This document shows positions 11,919-26,416 of a stretch of DNA of 64,000 bases, piece by piece; within the stretch, counting starts at the first letter, position 1; every line of letters starts with the position of its first letter. A model generated the notes under the pieces. The model made no database searches. It was not told the DNA's origin and worked only from the letters and a program-made list of their open reading frames with translations. The stretch covers positions 8,442,001 to 8,506,000 of the forward strand of contig NC_051106.1 in the NCBI RefSeq assembly GCF_901709675.1, read 5' to 3'. The position numbers were made by a program, and so were the translations under genes. Origin of the DNA: Syngnathus acus. Its lineage: Eukaryota > Chordata > Actinopteri > Syngnathiformes > Syngnathidae.

Positions 11919-14900
11919 TCAGAGCTGGTACCACTTCTTATCTTTGTACTTTTGCATCATCTGAAAGTAAAAAATAAAACATCATGACCCAAAATGTTAT
12001 TTTTATCTAAAAAAATAAATAAAAGGCAACAAAACAAAAAGTGCATTACGTCATGAGCGTGCTTGGAGAAGGACTCGGCGCTAGACATCATGGCGGCCGT
12101 CCTCTCCTCCAGCTCGCCCAGTTTCTGGCCTCGCTCGTCCAGCGCTACCCGCGCGCGGGCCAGGTCGCCGACCACGCCCGATGCCGCGCCCTTCATGCCT
12201 TCCATGTTGCCCGGGCCGGGGATGTGTTGGGCCAGGCTGCGAGAAGCCTTCCCGGACGCCGTTTCGCCGACTGACAAGGAACACGGGATCCTCAACAAAA
12301 GTGCCAGTATTTATTGAGATCAACACGGCCATTTTAATCACTCACAGAGATCTTCCCGATCCAGAGACTGAGCTCCTCCACCAAAGAGGCCTTTGAAGAA
12401 ACCTCGGTTGGGAGCTTCTGGGGTCTCCACTGGTGTGAACAACTCACTCAGCATCTCCTGAAAAGGGGACGCAACCTGTTAGTTTCCCTCTTGAGCTTGA
12501 GCCAAGTTCAAGACTTTTTAAATCCATTTGATAAATTAAAAAAAAGAGGTGTAGTGTCGCAAAGATATCTTTATAGTAGACCTGCAAGTTGTCACAGGTC
12601 TCCTGGCTGTAGGTGATCCTCTGCACCTCCGTGGGCGAGGTGAGGTACAGAGCCTGCCCCAGACTGGAGAAGCAAAAGGTCCGCGCTATCCGCATGTCCG
12701 TCAGCGGCAGGTAGTTGACGTCCAGGAGGGGCCGCAGACTCGGCAAGCTGCAGACAAAAGCGTTAAGACGCAGGCGGGCCCTTTGACTTCTTTTTTTTTT
12801 TCTACCTAAGTGTCATGATGTGTCCGTTGGCGCAGAAGCAGGCGATGCAGTTGGCTCCGGCCATCTGCACAACGTCGGCCCTCAGCACGAAGGACGACTC
12901 GGTGATGTTGTGTTTGTGGACTCGGGTCTGGGACGGCACGGCCACCACCTTGGCCTGCTTCTCCGAGCACAGGACGGCGAACTGCGAGTCGTGACCCTCC
13001 TGCGATGAAGGCGGCGACGCTGGTCGGCGCCACCGGCTCCTCTCCTTCTCCTTCTCCTCATCCGAGGCGTTGGGATCGTACCATGGCTCGTAGGAGGCGG
13101 GCAGCGCCGCTCCGGCGGCGTCCAGCAGGGCCATTGTTAAGATGCCTCCTTTGAGTCTGGCCACCGTTCCTTCAAATGCCAACGTAAGGTATTTACATCA
13201 CATTGAAGGTAGAGGGAGAAACAAGCTTTCCACAAAAATGTTGTCTAGCAGATTACCGCAGGAGGAGATCCCGACTGGCTGAATGAGCCTCTGGTCGTCG
13301 CCGGGTGGCAGGCTGATGGCCAGCAGCATGACGGAGCCCTGGCTGGTGCCCACCAGCACACAGGGGCCTGGCACGCCGTCAGCCGACTTCCTGGGGAAGG
13401 TCTCGCAGAAGCAGAAGGCGCAGACGGCCTCGCGGGACTCCCTGTCGATGCTGGTCACGCTGGAGCTGCGCGAGCGGCTGAATGAGTTGTCCTTGGAATC
13501 TGGATTGGGAAAACACAAAGCGCCTTTTAGAGAGCAATCTGTTATTTTAGGATGGAAGGTCACTTGGGAGAGAAGAAGTGAGAAATGAGAAGAGTTAGGT
13601 AGGTTGTCATTGCTCGATTTTTGAGGAGTCGCCGATACCAAGCACCGACACCACTGGTACTTTTGATATGTAATTTACCCCAACATAGACAATAACAGAT
13701 AACGTCGGACAAAGGTCTGCAAAAATCCTTCAGGCTTGAACCAAAGTGACCCAAGAGATGACGAAACAATCCCGTTTTGATTTTACCAAGGTATTCCAAG
13801 GACACACCAAAAAAGTGAAAAAAGTCAATTCTTTTAAGGGCCAATTTTACAGATGCAAAATCATCACTTTTTTGAGCTTTTCCACTGGACAGGCAACTTG
13901 AATGCTTCCTTTGCTGCCATGTTGAGTGGCAATAAAAAAAACAATGCAAGGAATCTGTAGGAGCCATCACATAAGAGAACCAGCAAGCAATGCATGGAAA
14001 AAAAAAAAATCCAGTTGAGCATTCTCCAAACCCAAAAGCGCCACCGCATGAGAATGGAAGCCCGCCCCCTTGTGGCGAGAAACAGGTGGCCCGCCTTGAG
14101 CTCAGCCACCGATGCACTCACTCATATTGTGGTCTGAGTTTGCTGTGGGGAAAGCCAACTTCACGCTCTTGCGGCTTGACGTGGGCGTGCCGGTGTGGGT
14201 GTAATAAAAGCGTTTCCTGGACGGGCTGGAATGGCACTCTGGCCGCCACACACACACATACATACACCACCTTACATTGCTTAATGCTCAAATTTCAAAT
14301 CTCTGAAAAAAGAGGGGTGGGGAACAATGTTGTTAACAGTTCAGGCTTACCCGTGTTTGGTTTATGCTCATTAGACGAGCTAATTTTCCGCGACATCCTA
14401 GCTGAAAGACAAACACAAGATGCCTCTTGAGAGGGAACACTGGACGTGGGGAAGATAAAGACAATGTTTTTGAAGGAAAGACAATTTTAGTTTTACAGAA
14501 CGAGAGCAAAAGCGTGGCGATATGACAGCTGGCTACCTGAGAATATCGGTCATTGACCTTAGAGCTTACGCTGTGTTAAGAGTCACTCTCGGTGACACTG
14601 TGAACTCGTCAAACCGCAAAATTGTTGCTGGTTTGCGTCGTACCGCCACACTTTGCACTCGCAACCAATCAAAAAGCCTGTAAAGATGGAACACAGCCAG
14701 AGAACACGCTGATTACATGTCAAAGAACTCGACAAGGAGGAAGAAGCCAAACGGTTAGTGTGTCGGCACTACGGCGGCCCTCCAACCACAAAACTGCTCA
14801 TTCAGATAGCGGACAAATATTGAGAAGCTTTAAGCGGGATTTCCGAGTTTTGACGTCAAAGGAAACAACCCCAGCAGGCTAAACTGCACAGAAAATCTGA

Positions 14901-17900
14901 GGAAAAAGATCATGCATGGAGGAGTTATTGTTGTCATTAGTAGTGGGGGGAAAAAAACACATTTTGATTTCACACCTTTGCGCTCATTGTCACAGAGGAG
15001 GCTGCGTGTTAGCAGGCCGCCAATCACGAGAGAGAGCGACACGGGCCAAACACACACACACATATGCACACGCGTGTGACTGATACAGTACCAAAGTCAT
15101 TGGCAACCGTCTTGGAAAAGCGCCTGCTTTTGTACTTCACTGGAAACAGTTGACAGGGAGAGACATGTCACGTGGCGACGGACCAACACAACGCAGAGAA
15201 ATTGATAAAAAAAAAAAAAAAGGCGCACACACGGACAAAGACTCTCATACGGACACACAGTACCCTTTTTTATAAACTTGGCCTTGCGCTCATCATCAGA
15301 ATTGCAGGGCGAGGTGGATCCTATGTGAAGGACAGTCGTTTCAAACAAAGAACACACACACACGCACACAAACAGACGCTCGAAGCCCGTAAGACATCAG
15401 CTCACCTGAGTTGGGAGACTTGCAGCGTTCCTCTGCGGCGTTGGGCCCGTCACTGGAATCGCACAGCGCTGTGGAGGAGCAAGAACAAAAAACATAAGAA
15501 TAAAATCAGCAAATCAAGGCAAACTCTGAATCCCTCCCGCCATTGTGTGCTATGTTCTTCCTGTTGACTTTGACCAACTACAGAGTGACTAGAGTTGGCC
15601 GAGCTACAAGAGGACTTACGGGTGCTACATCTATCGCACATCAACGGGAGCGGGACTGCCCGACTGGCGTCTTGACTTACTCAAGTGAGACGAGCGCAGC
15701 CTTTTCACAGACTCGCAATACACGAGAGAAAGTCTGGACATGAAAGACTTGCCTCCCGCCGGGAAAGCTTAACCAAGAGACCACACAAGCCAATGGTGTT
15801 ACCTTGCCGTATCGCGGTGCAGCAACCCAATAAGACGTTTTGAAAATAAATTCATAAAAATATTACTCGTGGAACAGTTACACCCGTGAGCCGGTAGAGT
15901 AACAAAGCGGTAGAGCAGACAAAATGTCTGACCTCCGGAGGGCTGGCGGGCTTTGCGCGGGGAGCAAGGCTGCCTCTGGTAGGGCTCCGACGCGCCGTAC
16001 AGCTCCGACGTGCCGAGGTTGAGCAGCAGCGTTTGCTGGAGGTAGTCCACCACTGCCATGCCGTTGCTGTTACCAAACACCACCCTGAAAACACCACAAA
16101 TCAAGATGTCATTTTTGGATCCGTCTGAAATTTCATCCAGAGCCAAATCTCTCCAACTTTGTAGTTTACTCACAGTCCGTACGAGGAGTTGATGGCCAAG
16201 CTGGTGATCGGCTGAGGAGGCTCCCCGCCCACCCACACCAGCTGCACCACCAGCTCCACCTGGTAGCCCGGAGACTGCTTCAGAGGGGAGCTGCGCACCC
16301 TGAAAGCAAGCGATGCTAATGTTAGCGTCATTAAAAGTTGCCATGCATCTTTTCGTCAACAAACATCTGGATCTTGTGTGCATTCAATAAATCTATTTTC
16401 TCCCTACTGAAGGCAGGGCATGTTGTCTCGCTGCCCGTCCGACGAAGGATTGCTGCCGTTTCCGCCGGCGGAGGGTTGACTGGAGGCTGTGGCGGGGGCG
16501 TCGCCCTCCTGGGGGCTGGGGGGCACCGAGGAAGCCTGCGTGGGGGTCTGCTCGCCGCCGGTGTCGGGCGAGTCGGTGTCACTCAGCTCGCATTGCATGC
16601 GTACCTCTAAGAGCTACGAGAAAATAGAAGATTGAACACATTTTGTTTCAAAATTGAAGGCCGAAACTAAATAAATGGGTCGTTTGATTTTTGTGTTTGT
16701 CCGATGGCTTATTATTTCGGATGATTATTTTTTTGTGGGTTGTGAAATTAGAATTGATACGAGCCATGTGATGGGAAAACAAACCTGCACGTTGGCGGCG
16801 GCGGCTTCCTGCTTGCTGAAGCGGTAGACGATGACGTGCGCCGACACGCCGGCCACGCACAGCATCCTGCTCTCGGGGCACCAGCACAGCGTCTGGATGG
16901 CGAAGGGATCCTCGTCCACGATGTCCGTGTTGGCCTTCTCTTCCTTGCCGCGGGCTTTCTCGAACACCTTGGCCGTCTTCAGCTTGTACAGCACTTGGAG
17001 CATCACTGCGGCGAGACGAGGGAAGTTGGAGAGTTGCCGTGGTGACAGTGACAAAATGTCAAGGCGAATTTGTCTACTTACACGCAGAAGCATCCCAAAA
17101 TTTGATCGTGCCGTCAGCGTGTCTATTTTTAGAGGGAAAGCATAAACATGAATGAAGAGCTTCGGGTTTCTATCCAAACAATTTGCCAGCAATTCCTCAC
17201 CCGGTGATGACGATCTCAGGGTAACTTTGCGTGCCTTGTCCCCAGTTTCCCCCGTTGATGGGCCAATCCTAGACGCAGTAAATCAATCCGTGAGCGCATG
17301 CACGACGACAGAAGTCCAAGTCCAGATTGCGGTCCCACCTTCTTGCTGTAGCCTTGCCTCTTCTGTCGGCTGCCCACTGAGTAAAGTGCGGGAATGAGTT
17401 CGGCGGGGCAGTCGGCAAAGTACTCGCAGCAGGTCACCGGGGACTCGTGGATGCTGAGGGGGTAAGGATTCTCGAATATCGGGTAGCCGATCTGTCCGAG
17501 GTCGATGACGACTAAATCCCGCTCCAGGAGGACCACCACAGCGTACGGCTCCTGAAAATCTAAAAAGCAAAAACAAAGCATCAAGCAAAGGAAAGCGATA
17601 CCAGTGCATGGTCGGTAACTGGAGGCTCACCGTTGGGATACGGCGTCTCGCACAGTGTGAGGAAATCCACGATGGGGAAGTCCATCTCCAGGACGGCGGT
17701 GCTCTTGCCGTGCATCACCGTCAGACAGGCTCTCCGGCCCACCGTGTCGTAGGACAGACCGCCGGACAGAACCATAAACGGGTCTCTGGCGGTTGGGGAG
17801 AGAAACAGCGGTAGGGAGGTCAACAATCTTGATTGGATTCTTGTTTACTTTATTACAAAATACTTAGTGACCTTTTCCTCCATCTTGTGTTGGTCAAATA

Positions 17901-20900
17901 TACTATGCAAATAAATACATAAAGAAAAATATTTAAAAAAATAAACAAGCAAACTTTGAAAACTGATTACAAATAACTGAATTTAAAAAAGCCCAAACAA
18001 AATAAAATGAAAAACTCAAACCTACACACAAAGTATGAGAAAATAACAGGAAAAGGACAAAATGTGAAAGTCTGGTCACTTACCCAGCCCGTGTGGTTTT
18101 GTACTCCACCTTCAGGATGGGCTTGCACGGCTCTGGCTTTTTGCCATCCTTGGGCTGCTTTCCTAGTTTCAAATGGAAATGTGAGATAAGTCCAGGCATC
18201 AGTGTGTGTGTGTGTGTGTGTGTGTGTTTGTAACAGTGCCTACCATGCGGCGTGATGATCTGCGTCGGCTTGGCAGGGGTTCGAATGTTCCAAGTGGTCA
18301 GAGTGCCATCGGAGTGGCTGCAGACGAACTGCTTGCCCTCGTGGTGCCAATCGACCGAGTGGATGGCCTGCAAGCCACCAAAGCGTAAATGGCACACGGT
18401 GGGTTAGGGTCAGAGAATCGTTACAAATCAATATTCCAGCTGGGTTCTTTTTCAGACACGATCAGCTCCTGTCAATGCCGATTGAGTCGTTAGCGTTGCG
18501 CTAGCTGCCGTGAGCGCGTGATCGAGAGATAGTGTGTTTGTGCGTGCCGACGTTATCTCACGTAAATGAAAATGTGCACTGGCATCATTCCGATTAGGTA
18601 TTATCGCTTCTCCCTTCCAGTTCGCCTCCTCCACACCCTCACGACAACGATGCTAAATTAGCCAAAACGACATTGGGGACATTATTGGTGCCTATGAAAT
18701 GATTATGAAAGATTTTTTGTGGCATCAGCTCATCTCATCTCCCCCCATTTGAATATTGTGTCTTCGCAATGCTGAGTAATATGATCTTAAAATATAAATC
18801 ACAAATTTATTAGCCTGCAGGGTTTTTCTTGGTCACAATGTGACTTAAGCTAATGAAGCGTTAAGACATGATTAACATTTTGACAATTTTCTGACATTGT
18901 GGACTAAACCAGGAAGTGAATCCAAAGCAGGAGAGCACCTACAATTTGGGTGAAAAAAGTCAACAAATGTATTTATCTTAATCCAAGCCGCTGTAGTTTG
19001 TGTTGTCTTGCATTTCTGGTTTTGCTGAGGTGCTTAGGCGGAAGTTGAAAAACGCCGCTGTGGAAGAACATAACAACAACAGGGACTTCCTTACCTCATC
19101 ATAGTTGTAGCGGTAGTCAGCTTTTTTGGACTTGAGGTCCCACAACACCACCACGCCGCACTCATATCCAATGAGGAGCTTTAGTGACAAGAACACACAG
19201 ACACACAAAACCGGCTCAAGATCACACGAGAAGAGAGCAGAATTTTTGACCCTCGTGAGGAGAACCGCCTTTTGTCATTTCCTCATCCATTCACAGCGGC
19301 TGTTACCTTTCCTTCATCCATGGGGTTATCACTGATGTGCACTACAGGCCCTGGGTGTGTCTTGGTGGATCTGTGCGGCGGTTAAAAGGGAGGAAAGAAA
19401 AACAAGGTGTCTACGGTTAGCCGTCGTTGCATTCTCACCATTAGCATGCGGCTAACACGACATTAAAAGGGAATACTGTGACTGACAAGAAAACTTAGTC
19501 ATTGCATGCCATGATTAGTGCTATTACCCTGAGCAGGGCAAAAACAAAATGGAGGAGGGAGGGAGGAAGCGAGAGAGCGGACAGGGTCACATGAGGGTCC
19601 GGGAGAGATTATGGAGCGGGGCCATTGCATCACCGTGGAAACAGAGAGCGGAAAGAAGCGTGCGTCTGGGCTAAGAGAAAAGTGTGGCCGGCTGCGAGTG
19701 CGGCGGTCTGGCGCGACTGGATAATGAGCTCATTGGCACTGATGAATCAATATAGCAGAAACAGCAGCGGCGAGGAGGGGAGAGGGGGGCGTGTCCAAGG
19801 ATGTCCGACAGCAAAGCCACTCCGTGATCATCACAATTTGACACGAGGTTTTGGTAAATAAGGAGTGACTTTGTTCAGTCGCACTTGAACTCAAAACAAA
19901 AACATTTCCTGTACTTCTTTTAACCACAGCGACAGACTGATTATTTCCTGTTTTCAAAAGAGAAGAACCTGCGAGTCGAGCGGCGTCGCTCGACTTATGT
20001 AAGCGACGAAGCGCTTAAGAGGAAACGAAAAGTACAAGTACGGGAAGTTAAAAGCTGCAATCATCTGCATCTTTTATTCTTATAGCCGATATAATTTCAT
20101 TTTTCACTCAAATGGCAATGCTCCGATCTCACCGGCCAGAGAGCAAAAAAAGATGGAGGAGGCGGGACTCACAGTTCGATGGCTTTGTTCCACATGATGA
20201 CGTAGCCTGAGAGGGTGAAGGATTCCACGTTGACGATGTGGATGTTGCCTCGTTCCGTGCCGATGTAAAGCCACTTGCTCTGGAAGGGCAGGTGGCAGTA
20301 CGTGATTCTGCGGGAGAAAATATACTCCGATTTTCAACACCAAATTATCAGCAAGAGAGACTGACCGAGATTGAATTACAAAGGCCTCGCTACGGTTGTT
20401 GCTAATGAAACGGGACTATAATTAGACCAGCGATGGACAGGATATTGGCGTCCATATTGTTGTCGTCTCACACATACACACACACATCTTACTGTACCTC
20501 TCCCTGTTGAATTTGAGCGAATGCAGGATGGCGGGAATCTTTTGCCTCAGGTTCCACAGGTGGATGCTGTCATCAGCTAAGGCGCTCACTAGTGCCCCCT
20601 GAGAAAAAAAGTCCAAAAAGGTCAAAGGTGACAAGAACACGTAAGTGTTTATTAATAAAAAAAAAAAAGAAAAAATCAAAACCTCGTTGATGAGAAATTG
20701 GAGCTGGATGACGCCGGCGCCACTTTCATGTTGGCAGTAACACTCCACACCTGCGCGGCCGAAGCTGCGGGTTGGCTCGGTTAAAGAAAACCACACGCTA
20801 AGGCTGACTCCATTTTTTTTCTTTTTTTTCTCTTGTGAAGTCCACAAATTTACTGCCATTTTAGACACATTTAGGACAAAAAGTACAGGTACAAACGGCT

Positions 20901-23052
20901 CTAAAATCATCACACTTTTTCCCCCTTAATTCAAATTAATTCATTTATTTCATAAAAAAAAAAAAAAATATTGCCGTATCATCTCACATTGATCACTAAG
21001 CAAGTGGCGACCATCGAAGTGGCCGCTTTGCAAACAAATTGCGCAATCAATCAAACGGGCAGGGGAGCCCGCGTCTGTCTTGTTTACTGCCGTGATTTCG
21101 GCTATGATTCCCGTTTAGCTCGGTCCCGACAACAACCATCTGCCCGCACGACCTGTTTCGGTGTCGTCTGTCTGCTTTGGACCTGGAGATGAAAAAGGCG
21201 GCGCGGACTTATTAGGCCTTAGCAAAGAAGAACAAAATAACACCTTCTGCAAACAGCGCAAGAGGAGACGCTCCGGACAAACAAGGCGCCTCTCTTGAAG
21301 GAACCCGACGACACATCCGCGTGATAATAAGTTTGAACAAAAAGTGCCGAGTCACTTTCTGTCCCCGTCTTGTCATCTTGACACAGGTTAAAAACATAAA
21401 AGGATACAGCCTCAAAGCTCCGTTAAGTGTCCCGACAGCCAAGATTTTCTGTACAGGGTCGAAGGCCATGGAGGACGGCTGATGCGGGAAGCCATGACGC
21501 ACAGTCTGGGAGAAAGACAAAGCACAATTGCAATCAGAGACAACAAGCAGTCATCTGCCTCATGATAAATATGATCGGGACCGAGCAATATGGCCTTGAA
21601 ATAAAAACCACCGCTTAATTTACAACTTGCTTGTTTCACCTGCAACCTTTAAACTGACATTTTCTTCATCACATAATATTTCCAAAGCAACTAATAATTA
21701 GATGGAAGAATTGGCCAAGCCTGCTCAAGAATTGGCAGCCAACTGAGCGACACGTGTAGACAAACAAGCGGGCGGACAGGTCTTCAACGAGGAAGCCAGT
21801 GTCGTCGCGCTGTCAACCAATCAGAGAAGGGATTCCCTGAGCGGCAGACAAATCCAAAGGTTTGGGGAGTTATGTTGAGAAATCAGAATCAGCTTTCATG
21901 AAAATCACACGTGACTTGTGCCAAAACAATTTGTTGCAATATTATTGGCTTTTTTGTTGCGGCCCGGGAGTGACTGCGCCAATAAACTATACTTCCTACC
22001 AGGAAATAAAAAAATATTTTCATGTGGTATTTTCTTGTCTTTATTGCCAGATACATTGGACAGACTGGTCCTGAGGGAAGTGCCCAGGCTGGGTCTGTGT
22101 TTTGGATGGGAAATGTGAACATTTGCCACCCGGCAGTAACTGGATTAACATTCCACAATTACAAGAACACATCCTCCCTAACATATTATCCAAAACAAAA
22201 TCGGTCCTTTTCTTCTGCCAGCAGTGTGCGGTGTGCAAGCATGAAAATGATACCTTGCAAAACTTGTTTTCTTGTATTCGGAAACCAAAATATTTTGTAA
22301 AACGACGGTTGTATAAGTTCAAAATGTTATCTGCTTTGGAATGAACGTTTGTGATGTAGTTAACAAAGACGGCCGGCTTCAAAACATTTAGCTCTTTTCA
22401 CTCAAATTTGATATCTAAAAATTGCGTGCAACCACATGTCATTAAAGTACATAATGCGCAAAACTTGTGTACGTCCTCTTTCTATATGGCAAGCACAAGG
22501 ACAACATGCAATTGAATTGACCACTGAAGAGTCAATTAATTACCAATATCAGCAATAAAATAAAATAACAGTCACCATAAGTAGCATGTAGCGTCACGAG
22601 TTGATGTGAATTGGTAATTCAATTTTTCTTTCTTGTCCTCACACCTCACAAGACCACCACTGCGTAGCGCAAAGTCGACTTTCAACTATGCGAACATGAA
22701 GCACCGCAGGCCGGCTTAGCGAACCGACGAGCCCGGCAAGCTAGCCGGGGCTGAAAAAAGTGAGCCGGGGGCGACAAGTCAGTGCGGCGCAAACACGCAC
22801 TTTGGCAGCCCGCCATCACACCCAAAATCAACGGACGGACTCATTTAAAAGTCCAAATGTCCTCCACTCGGAGGCTGCTAGCTGTCACTCCGGGAGACGG
22901 AGGGAGAAATACGGCACCTTGCAAAGCTGGAAATGCTCCGACTGCAGGCTCTCCGGGACGGCGTCATTCTCCTTGGCGGCCCCAGTGTGCGCAGCCGAGG
23001 ACGAAGACGACGTCAAGCCGTCCAGCACCTTACGAATGTTGAACTTCTTCAT
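11919..23052 (-). CDS. stxbp5: Tomosyn (syntaxin-binding protein 5), complete
   Basis: Tomosyn binds syntaxin-1 and SNAP25 through a C-terminal R-SNARE motif and inhibits vesicle priming and exocytosis. Coding exons in transcript order: 22918-23052, 21408-21505, 20683-20764, 20498-20598, 20173-20307, 19307-19370, 19095-19178, 18244-18367, 18084-18162, 17631-17785, 17339-17559, 17201-17268, 17082-17122, 16785-17005, 16408-16613, 16174-16299, 15933-16084, 15406-15468, 15264-15320, 15092-15139, 14351-14401, 14122-14238, 13257-13499, 12806-13169, 12582-12747, 12346-12457, 12050-12270, 11919-11960. They total 3576 nt in one frame, giving 1191 residues, close to the human length. The start MKKFNIRKVLDGLT is the family start. 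Residues about 45-1080 are WD40/Lgl-type propellers (GALVSALADD, HPGPVVHISDNPMDEGK), interrupted by a variable loop at about 698-809. Residues 1105-1191 carry the SNARE region and end YKDKKWYQL. Details such as KSKKADYRYNYDE favour STXBP5 over STXBP5L; the teleost a or b copy cannot be decided here. The third exon has an unusual donor (GAG|gttttg). Confidence 0.95.
14122..14238 (-). CDS. stxbp5: Candidate cassette exon in the tomosyn variable loop
   Basis: This 117-nt exon encodes 39 residues including KRFYYTHTGTPTSSRKSVK. It has a consensus acceptor (gccag) and donor (gtgagt). It is flanked by phase 1 introns on both sides, so inclusion or skipping keeps the frame: exon 14351-14401 can join it or go straight to 13257-13499, where skipping gives NT-D-SKDNSFS. 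Mammalian tomosyn splice forms differ in this region, so alternative use is likely. I infer the exon from frame, splice sites and its basic Ser/Thr-rich composition; it is less certain than its neighbours. Confidence 0.7.
18202..18227. repeat. GT microsatellite in a stxbp5 intron
   Basis: Perfect (GT)13 tract between coding exons 18084-18162 and 18244-18367, only 16 bp from the splice donor of the exon at 18244. Confidence 0.95.
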
Positions 23053-23470
23053 TTTCTTTGGTGGTGGTGGGAGATGAGGTGACGGGCAAGCGCGCCGCAC
23101 CGAGAGAGGCGAGGCGAGCCGAGCCGACGTCAACTGGCTAGCAGAGGATTGGGGAGGGTTCAGCGAGGCGGGGAGCTCGGGGCTTAGCCGCTAACTGCTT
23201 AGCTTGACTAACGCACACTTTTCAACGCTGTTCCGTGTCCATTTCGCGGGCTGCGGAGGGTGTCGCCGAACGGCATCGACTGGAAGCTGCCCCCGCGTCG
23301 TGGACCTGCGTCAATCCGGCATTTACGCGGCGGTGTCCGAGCGACAGGCGAATAGCCGAGCTGCGGTCAGCCCGTTTCTCTGCCCTCCTCCCACAAGCGG
23401 CGAGCCGGGCGGAAGGAAACGAAGGAGGGAAGCTAGCTGATAGTGGTTAGCCGCTAACAGGCTACAGAAA
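22680..23470 (-). promoter_or_regulatory. stxbp5: GC-rich 5' region of stxbp5
   Basis: The first coding exon (22918-23052) sits in a GC- and CpG-rich stretch that continues upstream to about 23470, where AT-rich sequence resumes abruptly. This is the expected location of the 5' UTR and a CpG-island promoter without a TATA box. Open frames on both strands across it reflect composition. Confidence 0.5.
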
Positions 23471-23513
23471 CGCGGCGGACTGCAGCGAAGACCCGGATGT
23501 AATAAAGTATAAA

Positions 23514-23545
23514 ATAATAATAATAATAATAATAATAATAATTAA
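23514..23545. repeat. AAT microsatellite
   Basis: (AAT)n tract of about nine units, just upstream of the stxbp5 CpG-rich region. Confidence 0.9.
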
Positions 23546-23750
23546 TAATAGTAAACAATAGCAAACCATAAAAATTGAAAACCAATACCATGACTAATCT
23601 AAAAAAACTATAATAAAATAGTCGTGGCAGTAAAAGCAAATCAATAAATGACTAATGATGATAATATATACTCAATAAAACAATTATATCCATAATGGTG
23701 GTGATACTTCTAAAAATGAAGGAACTTGCAGTTTGGTGGCCAAGTCAAGA

Positions 23751-24000
23751 CAAGTCAAGTTTATTTGTATAGCCCTAAATCACAAGCAGTCTCAAAGGGC
23801 TTCACATAGACAAAAAATTGACAATTATTCTCAAAGCATCCCCTGATCTTAAGCTCCCAAAAGGGCAAGGAAAAACTCAAAAACCCCTGCCAGGGGAAAA
23901 TGAGAAACCTTGAGAAGGGACCACAGACTAACTTCACAATGCATTGCTGTGGACCAATGTTCCTTACAACAAGAAGATATGAATAATCCATAACATCAGT
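23751..24000. mobile_element. Teleost dispersed repeat
   Basis: Begins with AGTCAAGTTTATTTGTATAG and contains CAAAGGGCTTCACA, then AAGGGCAAGGAAAAACTC and AGAAACCTTGAGAAGGGACC. I recall these motif blocks, in this order, from many teleost intergenic regions as a short non-coding repeat. No protein is encoded and the ends and class were not established. Confidence 0.6.
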
Positions 24001-24345
24001 CAGCCCACCCTACACTTTAGCATATTATTATTACACAAGATCTTTTCAGGTGAAATTCAACACGGGGGCACATTTGAAAGCGGCATGTGAAAATAGGCCA
24101 TATTTCCTCCTTGGACTCAAAGCAGGCCGATTAACTTTCATAACTGGAAAATCTGGTCAGAAGAATGTCTGCTTAAATAGGGTGTCCTTTTCCGATAACC
24201 TACATTGTCCATCTCTGGCACATATACATCATGGCTGCAATACTCTAGTTATCGAGCTACATATTTATCTTCATATCTACCTATCCATCTCCATATCAAT
24301 TTAATGAGCGAGCTATTTATCTAATTATCTATCAACAGTGGATGT

Positions 24346-24366
24346 AAAAGTCTACACACCCCTTTG
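24346..24366. repeat. End motif of a dispersed repeat (opposite orientation)
   Basis: AAAAGTCTACACACCCCTTT is the inverse of the motif at 5568-5586. It follows a stretch of short TATC/ATCT-like repeats. Confidence 0.45.
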
Positions 24367-24453
24367 TGATTTGTGTGAGTGCGACGGCATGAAAGATCGA
24401 ATGGGGAATTGAAATTGAGGTCTCTCATTTGGGACATCGGGACATAATTAGGC

Positions 24454-24709
24454 TTTATTCATCATCGACTGACAGCGTTGGGATGTGATGTGAACTATAA
24501 TCCAACGTAGTTTAGTATATCTTCATGCGGCGCTTGAGTTGTTGCACTGTAATGAGTTCGTCCGCTAGAGGGAGACAAAGTCCAAGTTGACAGCACAAAT
24601 TCAATGTTTTTGTGGCCCTTGACAATCATGGCCTAATAAAATGAAATCTGTTGAGCTTTATACATTTATCTTTCCCACGGCATAATGGCATACAGTTCCG
24701 TCATGTTAT
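24454..24709 (-). other. rabgap1l: Probable 3' UTR of the rabgap1l-like gene
   Basis: The stop codon is at 24710-24712 and the first minus-strand AATAAA downstream is at 24454-24459. The UTR would be about 250 nt. Confidence 0.45.

Positions 24710-26416
<1,707 letters not shown>

Noticed and set aside
13560-14117. 185-codon minus-strand frame inside stxbp5
   Set aside because: Lies in the intron between coding exons 14122-14238 and 13257-13499; it does not resemble tomosyn and contains splice-site sequence.
21880-22380. Overlapping open frames on both strands in stxbp5 intron 1
   Set aside because: Their products lack any domain; the segment begins with an AATCAGAATCAGCTTTC motif common in fish dispersed repeats.
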